Shown here piece by piece: positions 1-9,502 of a DNA stretch of 32,463 nt. This DNA comes from an uncultured Isosphaeraceae bacterium. GTDB lineage: Bacteria > Planctomycetota > Planctomycetia > Isosphaerales > Isosphaeraceae. Numbering within the stretch: position 1 is the stretch's first letter; every line of letters begins with the position of its first letter. The notes under the pieces are model-generated. The model was not told the origin of the DNA. It ran no database searches and saw nothing but the letters and a program-made list of their open reading frames with translations. The DNA is taken from assembly GCA_937858365.1 (NCBI GenBank), contig CALLYK010000158.1, forward strand, positions 1 to 32,463, in the 5' to 3' direction. The position numbers were made by a program, and so were the translations under genes.

Positions 1-2
1 TC

Positions 3-644
3 TTCAACGACACCGGCGAGGACTGCCACGGCTTCGAGATCGAGCTCGACGACATCACCGGCACCGACGTCAGCTTCACCTTCGGCGATCCCTACCAGCG
101 CTACGGCAATCCGAAGGTCGAGGATTTCGCCGGCGGGGTCTACGTCCGCTACGAGAGCCCCTACGACCCGGCGACGCAGACCTTCACCGCCGCCACGCCG
201 CTGGCGCCGGCGGTGATCGCGCCGACCGACGGCCACGCCTGCTGGACCGGCGGCTCGGCCAACTATCTCACCAGCGGCTGCGAGCACTTCGGCGTCGGCC
301 TCAACGCCAACCCCACCGCCACCGTCTATCGCTGGCTGGTCGCCGATCCGCAGAACCCGGGCTCGCTGCGTGCCGCCGGCAGCAGCGTGCGTATCCCGGC
401 GCCGATCTGGAACGTCTCGCCGGCGCCGCCGCAGGCGCCGAACCAGCAGCCGGTGGTGCAGGCGGTGATCGCGCCCGAGCCGCCCGGCGCCTTCGAGTTC
501 GGCGACGCGGTGTGGGTGAAGGTGTTCAAGACCGAGTCGCCGGAGCCGGCCGAGCTCCACCACCTGGTCACCGACGACCCGGCGGTGCCGCAGGAAGCCG
601 CCGAGACCGAGATCGAGTGGACGCTGCTGCAGGCGCGCCAGGGC
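3..644 (+). CDS. Fragment of an unidentified protein (both ends missing)
   Basis: Frame 3 is open from the window edge and reads as a genuine protein: third codon positions are almost all G or C, and the translation is rich in Gly, Pro, Asp and aromatic residues, with a Cys pair (HACWTGG and TSGCEHFG). No family is recognised; it could be an extracellular or structural protein. The credible protein ends near residue 214 (EIEWTLLQAR). The frame then continues by chance to a stop at 948-950, but that tail is the antisense of the MFS gene and is low-complexity Arg/His/Asp. Base composition is visibly more GC-rich and codon choice more extreme than in the genes to the right. The fragment therefore probably comes from another genome or locus. 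The exact end is uncertain by about 15 bases. Confidence 0.55.
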
Positions 645-1898
645 CGCCCCCATCAGACCAATCGCCATCGCCCCCGCCATCGTCCGCGTGAACATCACCA
701 GACCCGTCGCGACCCCGCGCTGTTCCCACTCCACGGCGTTTTGGGCGGAAAGCGTGTAACAAAGCAGGGCCCAGCCCAAACCCATGCCAATGGCAATGAG
801 CGCGACCGTGAAGAGGGGCCCTTCTCGGCCTGTCAGGGCCGCGGCGATCGGCAGCGCGACGCCTCCGATCGCGATCGAAATCGACCCGATTTGCGCCGTC
901 CGACGAAACCCGAGCCTGACCAGGACCTTCGCGGCCACGATCACGCTTAGGGACCAACTCAAGAAGAGCGGGGTGAGCATCCGGCCGGTTTGAAGTGAAC
1001 TTCCGCCGCTCACGCCTTGAACATAAAGCGGCAAAAAGGTGTCGATCCCGAAGAAGAGACCACCCACGAGCGCGTTGCCCGCCACGCCCACCGCGATCGC
1101 CCGCGCTTTCAGAAGCCCCAGCGGCAAGATTGGGTCAACCGCGCGCGTTTCCACTCGGACAAAGAGCGCGACGAGGAAGAGTCCCGACAGGGCCCATAAG
1201 GCGGAGACCTCGGAAGCTCGCCCCGGACCACCCAGCGCGGCCATGAGAAGGGCGGTCGAGCCGCCGGCGATCAAGGCCGCCCCGGCCCAATCGATCGGCG
1301 GACGCGTCCCGGCCTGCGCGGTCTCACGAACGAAACGCATCAGGGTCCAAATCGCCAGCATCGAAAACGGTAGCGTGACGAAAAAGACCCACCGCCAGGA
1401 CATGTAATAGGTGAGCACACCACCCAAGGCGGGTCCCGCCACACTCGACAGGCCCCAGACGGCGCTGAACCAGCCTTGAACGCGCCCGCGCTCGCGTAAA
1501 GGATAAAGGTCGGCGATCAAGGTCATCACGATCGGCCCGATCGCCCCGGCACCCAGTCCCTGAAGGGCCCGCATGACGATCAACATCGTCATATCGACCG
1601 CCGAACCGCAGAGCACCGAGCCCAGACTGAACAAGCCCAACCCCAACGCCAGGACCCGGCGCCGCCCCCATATGTCGGCCATCTTGCCATAGAGGGGCAT
1701 TGTCACCGTGGACGCGATCAGGTAGGCGGAGGCCACCCAAGCGTACCGCTCGAAGCCATGAAACCGCGCGATGATGCTGGGCATCGCGGTGGCGACGACC
1801 AATTGCTCAAGCGCCGCCGCCGACATCGCCAGCAACAAGGCGACCGTGATGATGCGCCGCTCTCCTTCGGAAACGGCCGCCTTCTCCCCTTCAGACAT
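645..1898 (-). CDS. MFS drug-efflux transporter, C-terminus cut off
   Basis: Major facilitator superfamily proton antiporter, probably of the DHA2 (EmrB/QacA) type, exporting small hydrophobic compounds across the inner membrane. Starting at ATG 1898 the protein opens with a cytosolic stretch, then a first membrane helix. MFS motif A is present as GKMADIWGRRRVL and the antiporter motif C region as GPALGGVL, followed by SWRWVFF, as is usual in DHA2 members. About eleven further hydrophobic segments follow. The recognisable protein stops after GAMAIGLMGAAL (near residue 415), where a DHA2 protein should have one or two more helices and a tail. Beyond that the frame stays open to the window edge only because it is antisense to the foreign gene. 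The truncation coincides with the composition change near position 640. Confidence 0.8.
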
Positions 1899-2307
1899 CG
1901 GCCGCTCCCGAGTCCTGGCCCGCGCGCTGGAATTCCTGAACACTCAAGCGACCAGATCGACCCGGGAAGCTTCGGGTTCGCGCGAGCATGGGCACACGAC
2001 CCATCGGCTGACGACGGCCCTTCCGACGGCCGGCCAAAGTGCCCAAGAAACGTTCCGCGGTCCCCGCGGACGAGTAACCAGGCCATCGTCCCACCGCGGA
2101 CCAACGCGACGAGAAGTCCAATCGGGGCGTCTCCGACTGGTCCCTGTAAGGCCAGACCTTGCCCAAGGGCAAGTCCAGGTGGCACGGCGCCGGCGGAGGA
2201 TGATCCTACCGAGGGCCTGAACGGCAGGCCAAGCCCCTGGCGAACCTCGCCCCGGCAGAATAGCTTGAAGGCGTTCGCCGCTCGCCGTCCTACGATGAGA
2301 GGGCCAC
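1899..2307. other. Gene-free stretch between divergent MFS and galT genes
   Basis: About 400 bases separate the divergent MFS and galT starts. Several frames are open on both strands, including a minus-strand one ending at 1944 and another reading through MAWLLVRGDRGTFLGHFGRP (GTG at 2185). None matches a family known to me, and codon usage does not single one out. A GAGAGGG Shine-Dalgarno lies at about 2297-2303 for galT. TACGAT at 2290-2295 resembles a -10 box but is too close to the start to be convincing. The stretch presumably carries the promoters of both genes. Confidence 0.35.
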
Positions 2308-3348
2308 ATGGTTTGGGAAGAACGTTGGCACCCGCTGCGCGAGGAGTGGGTCATCATCGCGGCCCACCGGAACGATCGGCCCTGGACGGGTGAGACCATC
2401 GCCAAGGAGCGACCGGCCGTCCCCAAGCACGACCCGGATTGTCCGCTCTGCCCCGGCAACAGGCGCGTCAGCGGGGCCGTGAACCCGCCCTATCAAGGCG
2501 TTTTCGTGTTCGACAACGACCTCCCCTGCGTCGGCCCATCCGCCCCGGAGACGACACCTCTCAACCCTCCCTACCGCGTTCGACCCGCTCGCGGCAAGGC
2601 CCGCGTTGTTTGCTACACACCTCGGCACGACTTGACCCTGGCCGAACTCGACCATCAAGGAGTCCTCGCCCTTTTGACCACCTGGGCCGAACAATACCGC
2701 GAGTTGGGCGCGCTTCCCGATGTCCATCATGTTCTCATGTTCGAGAACAAAGGGGACGTCGTGGGTGTCTCCAACCCCCACCCGCACTGCCAGATCTACG
2801 CCACGAATTTCGTCTTCAAGACGATCGAGAACGAGGTCGCGATCTGCTCCCGCCACTGGCGGGAACGCGGGAAGGTCTTGATGGAGGAGATCATCGCCGC
2901 GGAAATCACCGACGGCCGCCGCCTGATCGTCGAGCGAGATTCGGCCATCGCGTTCGTCCCCCATTTCGCGCGCTACGCCTATGAGACGTTCGTCATGCCC
3001 AAGGGGCCCCACGCCAGTCTGGCCGACCTCACCCCGGAGGAGTTAAGGGACCTCGCCTTGGTCCTGCATGAAGTGCTGGTTCGATTCGACAATCTCTGGA
3101 AGATGTCGTTCCCTTACGTAATGGCCCTTCATCAAGCACCAACCGATGGCTTATCTCACGACGGCTTTCATTTTCACATCGAGTTTCACCCGCCATTGAG
3201 AAAACCAAACCTGTTGAAGCACCTCGCGGGACCGGAGGTTGGCGGCGGCAGCTTCCTCAGCGACACCTCTCCCGAGGCGAAGGCCGAAGAGTTAAGGGCC
3301 CTGCCGTCAACCCACTACAAGGCCCTTGGGATTGAGGGACCGTCATGA
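2308..3348 (+). CDS. galT: Galactose-1-phosphate uridylyltransferase
   Basis: Transfers UMP between UDP-glucose and galactose-1-phosphate (or a related sugar-1-phosphate) in the Leloir pathway in the cytoplasm. The 346-residue length is normal. Visible signatures are the zinc-binding Cys pair C45-P-L-C48 near the N-terminus and the active-site segment NPHPHCQI at 156-163, in which H160 would be the uridylylated nucleophile. The C-terminal HFHIEFHPP segment is the second histidine-rich zinc/active-site motif. The start at 2308 is supported by GAGAGGG just upstream. The stop overlaps the start of the next gene (ATGA), so the two are translationally coupled. Because the neighbouring kinase looks like an arabinokinase, the true sugar-1-phosphate could be L-arabinose-1-P as well as galactose-1-P; this is inference. 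Confidence 0.93.
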   Translation: MVWEERWHPLREEWVIIAAHRNDRPWTGETIAKERPAVPKHDPDCPLCPGNRRVSGAVNPPYQGVFVFDNDLPCVGPSAPETTPLNPPYRVRPARGKARVVCYTPRHDLTLAELDHQGVLALLTTWAEQYRELGALPDVHHVLMFENKGDVVGVSNPHPHCQIYATNFVFKTIENEVAICSRHWRERGKVLMEEIIAAEITDGRRLIVERDSAIAFVPHFARYAYETFVMPKGPHASLADLTPEELRDLALVLHEVLVRFDNLWKMSFPYVMALHQAPTDGLSHDGFHFHIEFHPPLRKPNLLKHLAGPEVGGGSFLSDTSPEAKAEELRALPSTHYKALGIEGPS

Positions 3349-4763
3349 ACGACGTCGCCGCACACGACCTTGAAGCTTTCCGCGGTCGCTTGCGTGGGCT
3401 CGGTTTCTTTCGACCCGGCGTCCCGATCACCTTGGCCCGCGCCCCGGGCCGCTTGGACGTGATGGGGGGCATCGCCGACTACTCCGGGTCGCTCGTCCTG
3501 GAGCTGCCCATTCGGGAGGCCACGTGCGCGGCGGTGCAGTCTGGCGAACGAGACGAAGGACTCGAGGTCATCAGCCTCTCCGAAGAGGAACGTCGCTTCG
3601 CGATCGACCGTCCCGGCTTCGCGAGGCTCCTTAATGGAGACGAGGCCGCCGCCCGCCGGACGTTTGAAGACGACCACGAATCCGCTTGGGCCGCCTATGT
3701 CGCCGGTGTGGCGATCGTCTTGCACCGACATCTCGGGGCCTCCTTCGATCACGGCCTGCGGATCGTCATCTGGTCGCGTGTGCCGGAAGGGAAAGGGGTC
3801 AGTTCATCGGCCGCGCTCGAGGTCGCGGTGATGAAGGCCCTAGCGGCCGAATCGGGCCTGTCCTTGACCGGCCCGGACCTGGCCCATTGGTGCCAGTTCG
3901 TCGAGAACCGCGTTGTCGGCGCTCCTTGCGGCATCATGGACCAGATGACCTCGGCGCTCGGGCGGGAACGTGAACTTCTCGCCTTGCTCTGTCAACCGGC
4001 GATCGTGCGTGGGTTTGTCCCGGTGCCCGACGCGATCGGGTTCTGGGGCGTGGATTCCGGCCTGCGCCATGCGGTCTCAGGCAGCGATTACACGTCGGTG
4101 CGCACAGGGGCCTTCATGGGCCTTCGCATCCTCGCCGAACTGTGCGGTAAACGCCCCGAGCGCATCGACGATCGCGGTGTCGTCCACATCGACCGTCCCC
4201 CGTGGGAGGGCCACCTCGCCAACATCGACCCCGCGCGTTTCACAGCTGGACTTGCCGAGAAATTGCCCGAATTCCTCGAGGGCCACGAGTTCCTCAAGCG
4301 TTATGGCGGCACCACCGACCCGGTGACGCGCGTCGTACCGGACCGTGTTTACGCGGTCCGCCAACCGACCGCTCATCCCATCCACGAACACGCGCGAGTG
4401 CGCCGTTTCGCCCAACTCTTGGAGGGGCCTTTGGACGGGGCCGCGCTCCATGAGATGGGCGCCTTGATGAAGGGTTCGCACGCGAGCTACTCGGCCTGTG
4501 GGCTTGGGTCCGAGGCGACCGATCGCCTCGTGGCCCTGGTCGAGGAAGCGGGGCCGGCCGCGGGTCTCTTTGGCGCGAAGATCACGGGGGGCGGTAGCGG
4601 CGGCACCGTGGCCATCCTGGGCTGGGCCGACGCGGAGGGGGCCGTCCGCGAACTGGCGAGTCGTTACGAGTCTGAAACCGGCCGACACGCCACCGTCTTT
4701 TCCGGTTCATCTCCGGGCGCCGAGCATGTCGGTGTTCGACGGGTCACGATTTCGAAGGACTGA
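3345..4763 (+). CDS. GHMP sugar-1-kinase, L-arabinokinase-like (galactokinase role possible)
   Basis: Anomeric sugar kinase of the GHMP family, expected to make galactose-1-P or L-arabinose-1-P from ATP. The substrate-binding signature at residues 33-47 reads [16 protein letters not shown] rather than the galactokinase form GRVNLIGEHTDYNDG: the Glu-His pair is replaced by Gly-Ile while Asp45 is kept. The ATP loop is [13 protein letters not shown] (148-160), followed by [13 protein letters not shown] and the C-terminal [13 protein letters not shown]. As I recall it, the plant L-arabinokinase ARA1 kinase domain carries nearly the same strings, including [13 protein letters not shown], VGAPCGxMDQMTS and SACGLGS. 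The length (472 aa) exceeds a typical bacterial GalK (380-400) and fits that group. It overlaps galT by four bases and is followed after three bases by the GH2-like gene. Automated annotation would probably say galactokinase. Confidence 0.82.
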   Translation: MNDVAAHDLEAFRGRLRGLGFFRPGVPITLARAPGRLDVMGGIADYSGSLVLELPIREATCAAVQSGERDEGLEVISLSEEERRFAIDRPGFARLLNGDEAAARRTFEDDHESAWAAYVAGVAIVLHRHLGASFDHGLRIVIWSRVPEGKGVSSSAALEVAVMKALAAESGLSLTGPDLAHWCQFVENRVVGAPCGIMDQMTSALGRERELLALLCQPAIVRGFVPVPDAIGFWGVDSGLRHAVSGSDYTSVRTGAFMGLRILAELCGKRPERIDDRGVVHIDRPPWEGHLANIDPARFTAGLAEKLPEFLEGHEFLKRYGGTTDPVTRVVPDRVYAVRQPTAHPIHEHARVRRFAQLLEGPLDGAALHEMGALMKGSHASYSACGLGSEATDRLVALVEEAGPAAGLFGAKITGGGSGGTVAILGWADAEGAVRELASRYESETGRHATVFSGSSPGAEHVGVRRVTISKD

Positions 4764-4766
4764 ACG

Positions 4767-7700
4767 ATGGTACACATGTTCGCTCATCACGTTGGTCTGG
4801 TCCTCTGCGTGGCCTTCGTGACAATCGAGGCCCATGCCGACGACAAGGTCGCCCCTTTGCCCGCGGGCGTGAAGGCCGTCTGGGACCTCGACAAGGCCCA
4901 TCGGGAAGCGACCGAAACACGCGAGCGGGTTTCCCTCAATGGCCTCTGGCGCTGGCGGCCCGCCGAACCGGGCGAACAGACGGTCCCCGATCAGGGCTGG
5001 GGACACTTCAAGGTCCCGGGCTGCTGGCCCGGCATCACCGACTACTTGCAGAAAGACTGCCAAACCGTCTTCCGACATCCCCTCTGGGAAAGCACGCGAC
5101 TCGCGGAGTTGAGGGCCGCCTGGTACGAACGTGAATTGACCGTGCCTTCCACCTGGGAAGGCCGTAGGGTCTTGTTGGGTCTCAACACCTTGAGTTCCCT
5201 CGCGACCGTCTTCGTAGACGGCAAGGCCGTTGGCGAAGTGGGCTTTCCGGGTGGCGAGTTGGACCTTTCGTCCGTGTGTCGACCCGGGGCCCGGCACCGA
5301 CTCACGATGCTGGTCGTCGCCCTGCCTCTGAAGGGGGTGATGCTCTCATACAGCGATAGCGCCTCCGCGAAGCAAGTGAAGGGGACGGTCGCGCGCCGGG
5401 GCCTCTGCGGCGATGTCTTCCTGATCGGCAGGCCCATGGACGCCCGGGTCGGCGACGTGCGTGTCAACACGTCCGTACGTGAAGGCTCAATCACGATCGA
5501 CGCCGAATGCGTCGGGCTGGGACAAAAAAGCCGATACGCCCTTCAAGCGACGATCCGCGAGGATGGACGTGTCGTGAAGACGATCAAGGGCCCGCTCTTC
5601 GCCGCGGCCGACCTTGTCGAAGGCCGGGCCCAGCTTCGGGCCGATTGGCGGCCCAATCGCCTTTGGGACATCCATACCCCCGGGAACCAGCACACGCTCA
5701 GTCTCTCGCTCGTGGATGAAAATGCAGTGCCGCTCGACACCGCCTTCGACGAACGCTTTGGCTTCCGTGAGTTTTGGATCGAAGGCAAGGACTTCCACTT
5801 GAACGGCAGCCGTGTCTTTCTGTGTGCCGTACCCCTCGACAACGCCCAGGTGAGCGCGGGCCTGGCCACCTACGACGCGGCGCGAGAGTCGCTGGAACGG
5901 CTCAAAGGGTTCGGCATCAACTTCGTATACACTCATAATTATGGCTGCGAACCTGGGACGCACCTCGCTTTCGCCGAGGTCTTGCGCGCGGCGGACGACG
6001 TCGGCATCCTGGTCTCGTTCTCGCAACCGCACTTCGGTCAGTACGACTGGAAGGCCCCCGAAGCTGACTCCAGCAACGGCTACGCCCGACACGCCGCCTC
6101 CTACGTGCGCGAGGCGGGCAACCACCCGTCGATCGTCTTCTACTCGATGAGCCACAACGCGACCGGTTACAGCGACGACATGAACCCCGACATGATCGAC
6201 GGCCGGTCGGGTCCTCGCGACAACTGGTCGCGCAACAACGCGTCGCTCGCCCTCCGGGCCGAGGCGATCGTGCGCAAGCTCGACCCCGGCCGGGTCGTCT
6301 ATCACCACTCGTCGGGCAACCTCGGCTCGATGCACACGAGCAACTTCTATCCCAACTTCGCCCCCATCCAGGAACTCTCCGACTGGTTCGAACACTGGGC
6401 CACGGCAGGCATTAAACCCATGTTCACATGCGAGTATGGGGCCCCATTCACGTGGGACTGGTCGATGTATCGCGGCTGGTATCGCGGAGAGCGTTCCTTC
6501 GGCAGCGCGCAGGTGCCCTGGGAATTCGCCCATGCGGAATGGAACGCGCAGTTTTTGGGCGATCGCGCCTACCAGATCAAGGAGATGGAGAAGGCCAACC
6601 TGCGTTACGAGGCGCGTCAGTTTCGTCAAGGCAGCCTATGGCATCGTTGGGACTATCCCAAGGAGCTCAGCCACCGCGATTTCGACGACCGCCAAACAGT
6701 GATCGCGATGTACCTGGCCGACAACTGGCGGGCCTTCCGGACCTGGGGCGTCTCCGCGATTTCCCCCTGGGAATACGGCCATTACTGGAAACCGCGCGAA
6801 GGGGTCGACCGGCGTCGCAAGGACCTGCCGGTGGACTGGGAGCACCTGCAACGACCGGGCCTCAGTCCCGACTTCCTCGACGGCCGCTACGAACGCATGG
6901 ACCTCGCGTTTGAAAGGGCCGATTGGGTCCCCGCGCCGCCCGCTCAGACCCTGCTTCGCGACAATCGGCCCCTGCTCGCTTGGCTGGCCGGCAAGCCCGA
7001 ACGCTTCACCAGCAAAGACCATGTCTTCTCCGCCGGTGAGTCGTTCCAGAAGCAGATCATCGTCTTGAACAACTCGCGCGAGACCGTGACGTGCGACTGC
7101 GCCTGGTCGCTCGACCTGCCGGCACCCATTAACGGGCGCGAACGTGTGACAGTACTGACGGGTGAACAGAAGCGAATTCCGTTGAAGATCAAGTTGCCGA
7201 CGCCACTCCCGGCCGGTCGCTACAGGCTGGCGCTCAACGCCCGCTTCCACACGGGGGAGGTCCAGGAAGACACGTTCGCGATCGACGTCCTGCCCTCCGC
7301 GACGGCCACTTCCAAGGCAACGGTCAAGATCGCCCTCTTCGACCCCAAGGGCGAAACGGCGAGCGGCCTCAAAGCGCTCGGGATACCGTTCGACCTCGTG
7401 GAAGCGATGACGGACCTGTCGCGCCATGATCTGTTGATCGTCGGCAAGGAGGCCCTTTCGCTCGACGGCCCGGCGCCCGACCTGACGCGGGTCCGCGAGG
7501 GTCTCAAGGCGCTCGTCTTCGAGCAAACGTCGGCGGTCTTGGAGCGCAGGCTGGGGCTCCGAGTTGTTGAGTATGGCCTGCGGCAAGTCTTCCCCCGGCT
7601 GCCCGACCACCCGGTCTTGACCGGCCTTCCGTCCGAACACCTGCGCGACTGGCGCGGCGAGGCCACCATCATGCCTCCGCGCCTGGCGTATGAGATGCGG

Positions 7701-8663
7701 CCGATGCACGGACCGACGGTCCAATGGTCTGGCATTCCGGTCACGCGCGCCTGGCGCTGCGGGAATCGTGGCAACGTCGCTTCCGTCCTGATCGAAAAAC
7801 CCACGCGCGGCGACTTCCTGCCCATCGTGGACGGCGGCTTCTCTCTGCAATATGCCCCGCTCTTGCAGTATCGCGAGGGTCGCGGCATGGTCGTTTTCTG
7901 CCAGCTCGACGTGACCGGCCGCACCGAGACCGAGCCGGTCGCGGAGCGACTGACCCGGGGCCTTGTCGAATACGTCGCGACTTGGCGGCCGACGGAGCGT
8001 CGCGAAGCGGCCTACGCGGGCGAGGCGGCCGGTTTGGTCCACCTTCAGAAGGCCGGTCTAGACGTGAAGGCGGCGGACGTCTCGGCGCTGGGTCCCCATC
8101 ATGTGCTCATCGTCGGCCCGGGCGGCGGTTCGGGACTCGCGTCCCAAGCGCCCGCGATCGCGAACTGGCTGAAGGCGGGCGGACGGCTCGTCGTGGTCGG
8201 CCTCGACGAGCGCGAAGCGAACAGCTTCCTGCCACTCCCCATCAAGACCCGCGATCAGGAACACATCGCGACGTTCTTCGACCCTCCCGGCATGAAGTCG
8301 TCATTCGCTGGTATCGCGCCGGCCGACATGCACAACCGCGACCCGCGTCCTTTCCCGCTGCTCACTGAAGGGGCCCGCTTGATCGGTGACGGGTCTTTGG
8401 CGGAGGCGCCGGACGCACGGATCGCGTTCATCCAGGTCGTCCCCTGGCGCTTCCAGGAACCAGGTCCCATGAACCAGCGGCGGACCCACCGCCGGGCGTC
8501 CTTCGCTTTGTCGCGCGTCCTCGCCAATGTGGGCGTCATCAGCAAGACGGACCTACTCGACCACTTGACGCGGCCGGTGGACCAGGAAAAGCGTCGACTG
8601 AGCGCACCCTATCTCGACGTCCCCGAGGAATGGGACGACCCGTACCGCTTTTTCCGATGGTGA
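4767..8663 (+). CDS. Secreted GH2-like glycoside hydrolase with extra C-terminal domains
   Basis: A 1298-residue exported protein. It starts with a signal peptide (hydrophobic core GLVLCVAFV, likely cleavage after AHA near residue 24). Next come a GH2 sugar-binding jelly-roll (about 50-230), an immunoglobulin-like domain, and a TIM barrel (about 340-640). The barrel nucleophile motif is present as TCEYG with Glu556. The acid/base motif, normally NHPSI...WSxGNE, reads NHPSIVFYSMSHNATG (452-467), so the catalytic Glu is Asn464. The C-terminal third holds two Rossmann-like, amidotransferase-fold segments (near 850-1000 and 1090-1160) resembling the trimerisation-type domains of some beta-galactosidases. 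It is three bases behind the kinase, so this is the third operon gene: it would release or bind galactosides, arabinosides or uronides outside the cytoplasm for the kinase and GalT. Activity is uncertain given the missing acid/base. Confidence 0.8.
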   Translation: MVHMFAHHVGLVLCVAFVTIEAHADDKVAPLPAGVKAVWDLDKAHREATETRERVSLNGLWRWRPAEPGEQTVPDQGWGHFKVPGCWPGITDYLQKDCQTVFRHPLWESTRLAELRAAWYERELTVPSTWEGRRVLLGLNTLSSLATVFVDGKAVGEVGFPGGELDLSSVCRPGARHRLTMLVVALPLKGVMLSYSDSASAKQVKGTVARRGLCGDVFLIGRPMDARVGDVRVNTSVREGSITIDAECVGLGQKSRYALQATIREDGRVVKTIKGPLFAAADLVEGRAQLRADWRPNRLWDIHTPGNQHTLSLSLVDENAVPLDTAFDERFGFREFWIEGKDFHLNGSRVFLCAVPLDNAQVSAGLATYDAARESLERLKGFGINFVYTHNYGCEPGTHLAFAEVLRAADDVGILVSFSQPHFGQYDWKAPEADSSNGYARHAASYVREAGNHPSIVFYSMSHNATGYSDDMNPDMIDGRSGPRDNWSRNNASLALRAEAIVRKLDPGRVVYHHSSGNLGSMHTSNFYPNFAPIQELSDWFEHWATAGIKPMFTCEYGAPFTWDWSMYRGWYRGERSFGSAQVPWEFAHAEWNAQFLGDRAYQIKEMEKANLRYEARQFRQGSLWHRWDYPKELSHRDFDDRQTVIAMYLADNWRAFRTWGVSAISPWEYGHYWKPREGVDRRRKDLPVDWEHLQRPGLSPDFLDGRYERMDLAFERADWVPAPPAQTLLRDNRPLLAWLAGKPERFTSKDHVFSAGESFQKQIIVLNNSRETVTCDCAWSLDLPAPINGRERVTVLTGEQKRIPLKIKLPTPLPAGRYRLALNARFHTGEVQEDTFAIDVLPSATATSKATVKIALFDPKGETASGLKALGIPFDLVEAMTDLSRHDLLIVGKEALSLDGPAPDLTRVREGLKALVFEQTSAVLERRLGLRVVEYGLRQVFPRLPDHPVLTGLPSEHLRDWRGEATIMPPRLAYEMRPMHGPTVQWSGIPVTRAWRCGNRGNVASVLIEKPTRGDFLPIVDGGFSLQYAPLLQYREGRGMVVFCQLDVTGRTETEPVAERLTRGLVEYVATWRPTERREAAYAGEAAGLVHLQKAGLDVKAADVSALGPHHVLIVGPGGGSGLASQAPAIANWLKAGGRLVVVGLDEREANSFLPLPIKTRDQEHIATFFDPPGMKSSFAGIAPADMHNRDPRPFPLLTEGARLIGDGSLAEAPDARIAFIQVVPWRFQEPGPMNQRRTHRRASFALSRVLANVGVISKTDLLDHLTRPVDQEKRRLSAPYLDVPEEWDDPYRFFRW

Positions 8664-8668
8664 ACCGC

Positions 8669-8699
8669 GCGATTCCCCACCTTCGCGGCGGGCAATCGC
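8669..8699. terminator. Candidate two-way terminator hairpin
   Basis: GCGATT pairs with AATCGC, and the interior continues CCC/GGG and CC/GG with two single mismatches around a TTCGC loop. It begins six bases after the GH2-like stop and lies 14 bases beyond the 3' end of the convergent tRNA-Phe. On the minus strand a run of five T (8709-8713) immediately follows the tRNA. No long T run follows on the plus side, so the call is moderate. Confidence 0.45.
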
Positions 8700-8713
8700 C
8701 ATGTCCCCAAAAA

Positions 8714-8786
<73 letters not shown>

Positions 8787-8803
8787 TCACGTCATGAGGC
8801 CCA

Positions 8804-8833
8804 ATCTTATGCCCGTGGCCGAGGGACTGTCAA
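8804..8833 (-). promoter_or_regulatory. Sigma-70-type promoter of tRNA-Phe
   Basis: Reading on the minus strand, a perfect -35 TTGACA (8833-8828), an 18-base spacer and -10 TAAGAT (8809-8804). The expected start of transcription near 8797 gives a leader of about ten bases before the tRNA 5' end, which is a sensible arrangement for a tRNA gene. Confidence 0.65.
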
Positions 8834-8862
8834 GCGAGGCGGCGCCTCCGGAATGGACCTTG

Positions 8863-8871
8863 TGCTACACT
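8863..8871 (+). promoter_or_regulatory. Extended -10 promoter of hisB
   Basis: TGC-TACACT is an extended -10 element without an obvious -35. Transcription would start near 8878, leaving a leader of about 30 bases that carries the GGGGAGGG ribosome-binding site at 8893-8900. The gene-proximal position supports it; the sequence match alone is modest. Confidence 0.4.
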
Positions 8872-8907
8872 TCCGTTTTCGCCGATCGTGACGGGGAGGG
8901 CCGCTTC

Positions 8908-9498
8908 ATGGCCGATCGCAGCGTCGAAATCGTTCGGACCACGCGCGAGACCGATGTCCGACTGATGCTGAACATCGACGGCTCGGGCCGGTCCGAGGTC
9001 AAGTCGGGTGTCGGCTTCCTGGACCACATGCTCGAACTCTTCTCCCGTCATTCGCTCATGGACCTGAACGTTTTTTGTCGGGGCGACCTACATGTGGACG
9101 CTCATCATACGACCGAGGACATCGGCATTTGTCTGGGTCAAGCATACGATCGCGCCCTGGGTGACCGATCGGGGATTCGGCGCTACGGGTCGATCATCCT
9201 GCCCATGGATGAGGCGCTCGTCACGTGCGCGGTGGACCTGGGCGGCCGTCCTTACTGGGAGTGGGACGTCTCGTTTCCGACCTCCAAGGTGGGGGACTTC
9301 GACACCGAGCTCGTGGCCGACTTCTGGCAGGCGGTCACGACCCACGCGAGGATGAACCTTCATGTTTGGTTGCACAAGGGACGCAACTCCCATCATATCG
9401 CCGAGGCCGTCTTCAAAGGGGTCGCCCGGGCCATGATGGCGGCTTGCGAAATCGACCCGCGCGTTCAAGGCGTGCCCTCGACCAAAGGGGGCCTTTGA
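8908..9498 (+). CDS. hisB: Imidazoleglycerol-phosphate dehydratase
   Basis: Catalyses the sixth step of histidine biosynthesis, dehydrating imidazole glycerol phosphate to imidazole acetol phosphate, using manganese in a 24-mer. The 196-residue form is the stand-alone dehydratase, without the phosphatase domain of enteric HisB. The motifs are clear: [16 protein letters not shown], metal-binding HHTTED (66-71) and HHIAE (162-166), and the typical ending PSTKGGL. The start at 8908 is preferred over an in-frame ATG at 8794 because GGGGAGGG lies eight bases upstream and the family begins here; the earlier start would add 38 residues of no similarity. The next gene follows after four bases. Other his genes except hisC are not in the window. 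Confidence 0.96.
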   Translation: MADRSVEIVRTTRETDVRLMLNIDGSGRSEVKSGVGFLDHMLELFSRHSLMDLNVFCRGDLHVDAHHTTEDIGICLGQAYDRALGDRSGIRRYGSIILPMDEALVTCAVDLGGRPYWEWDVSFPTSKVGDFDTELVADFWQAVTTHARMNLHVWLHKGRNSHHIAEAVFKGVARAMMAACEIDPRVQGVPSTKGGL

Positions 9499-9502
9499 AG
9501 CG

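Noticed and set aside
644-950. Continuation of the first plus-strand reading frame to a stop at 948-950
   Set aside because: This part is exactly antisense to the MFS gene and turns into Arg/His/Asp/Gln low-complexity sequence; it is not a natural C-terminus.
1944-2309. Minus-strand frame from ATG 2309 ending at 1944 as a small gene upstream of the MFS gene
   Set aside because: Trp/Arg-rich translation without any family pattern; competing frames are equally open, so no gene is claimed.
8794-8907. Earlier hisB start at 8794
   Set aside because: It would add 38 residues without family similarity and place the hisB promoter inside the gene; the 8908 start has a strong Shine-Dalgarno.
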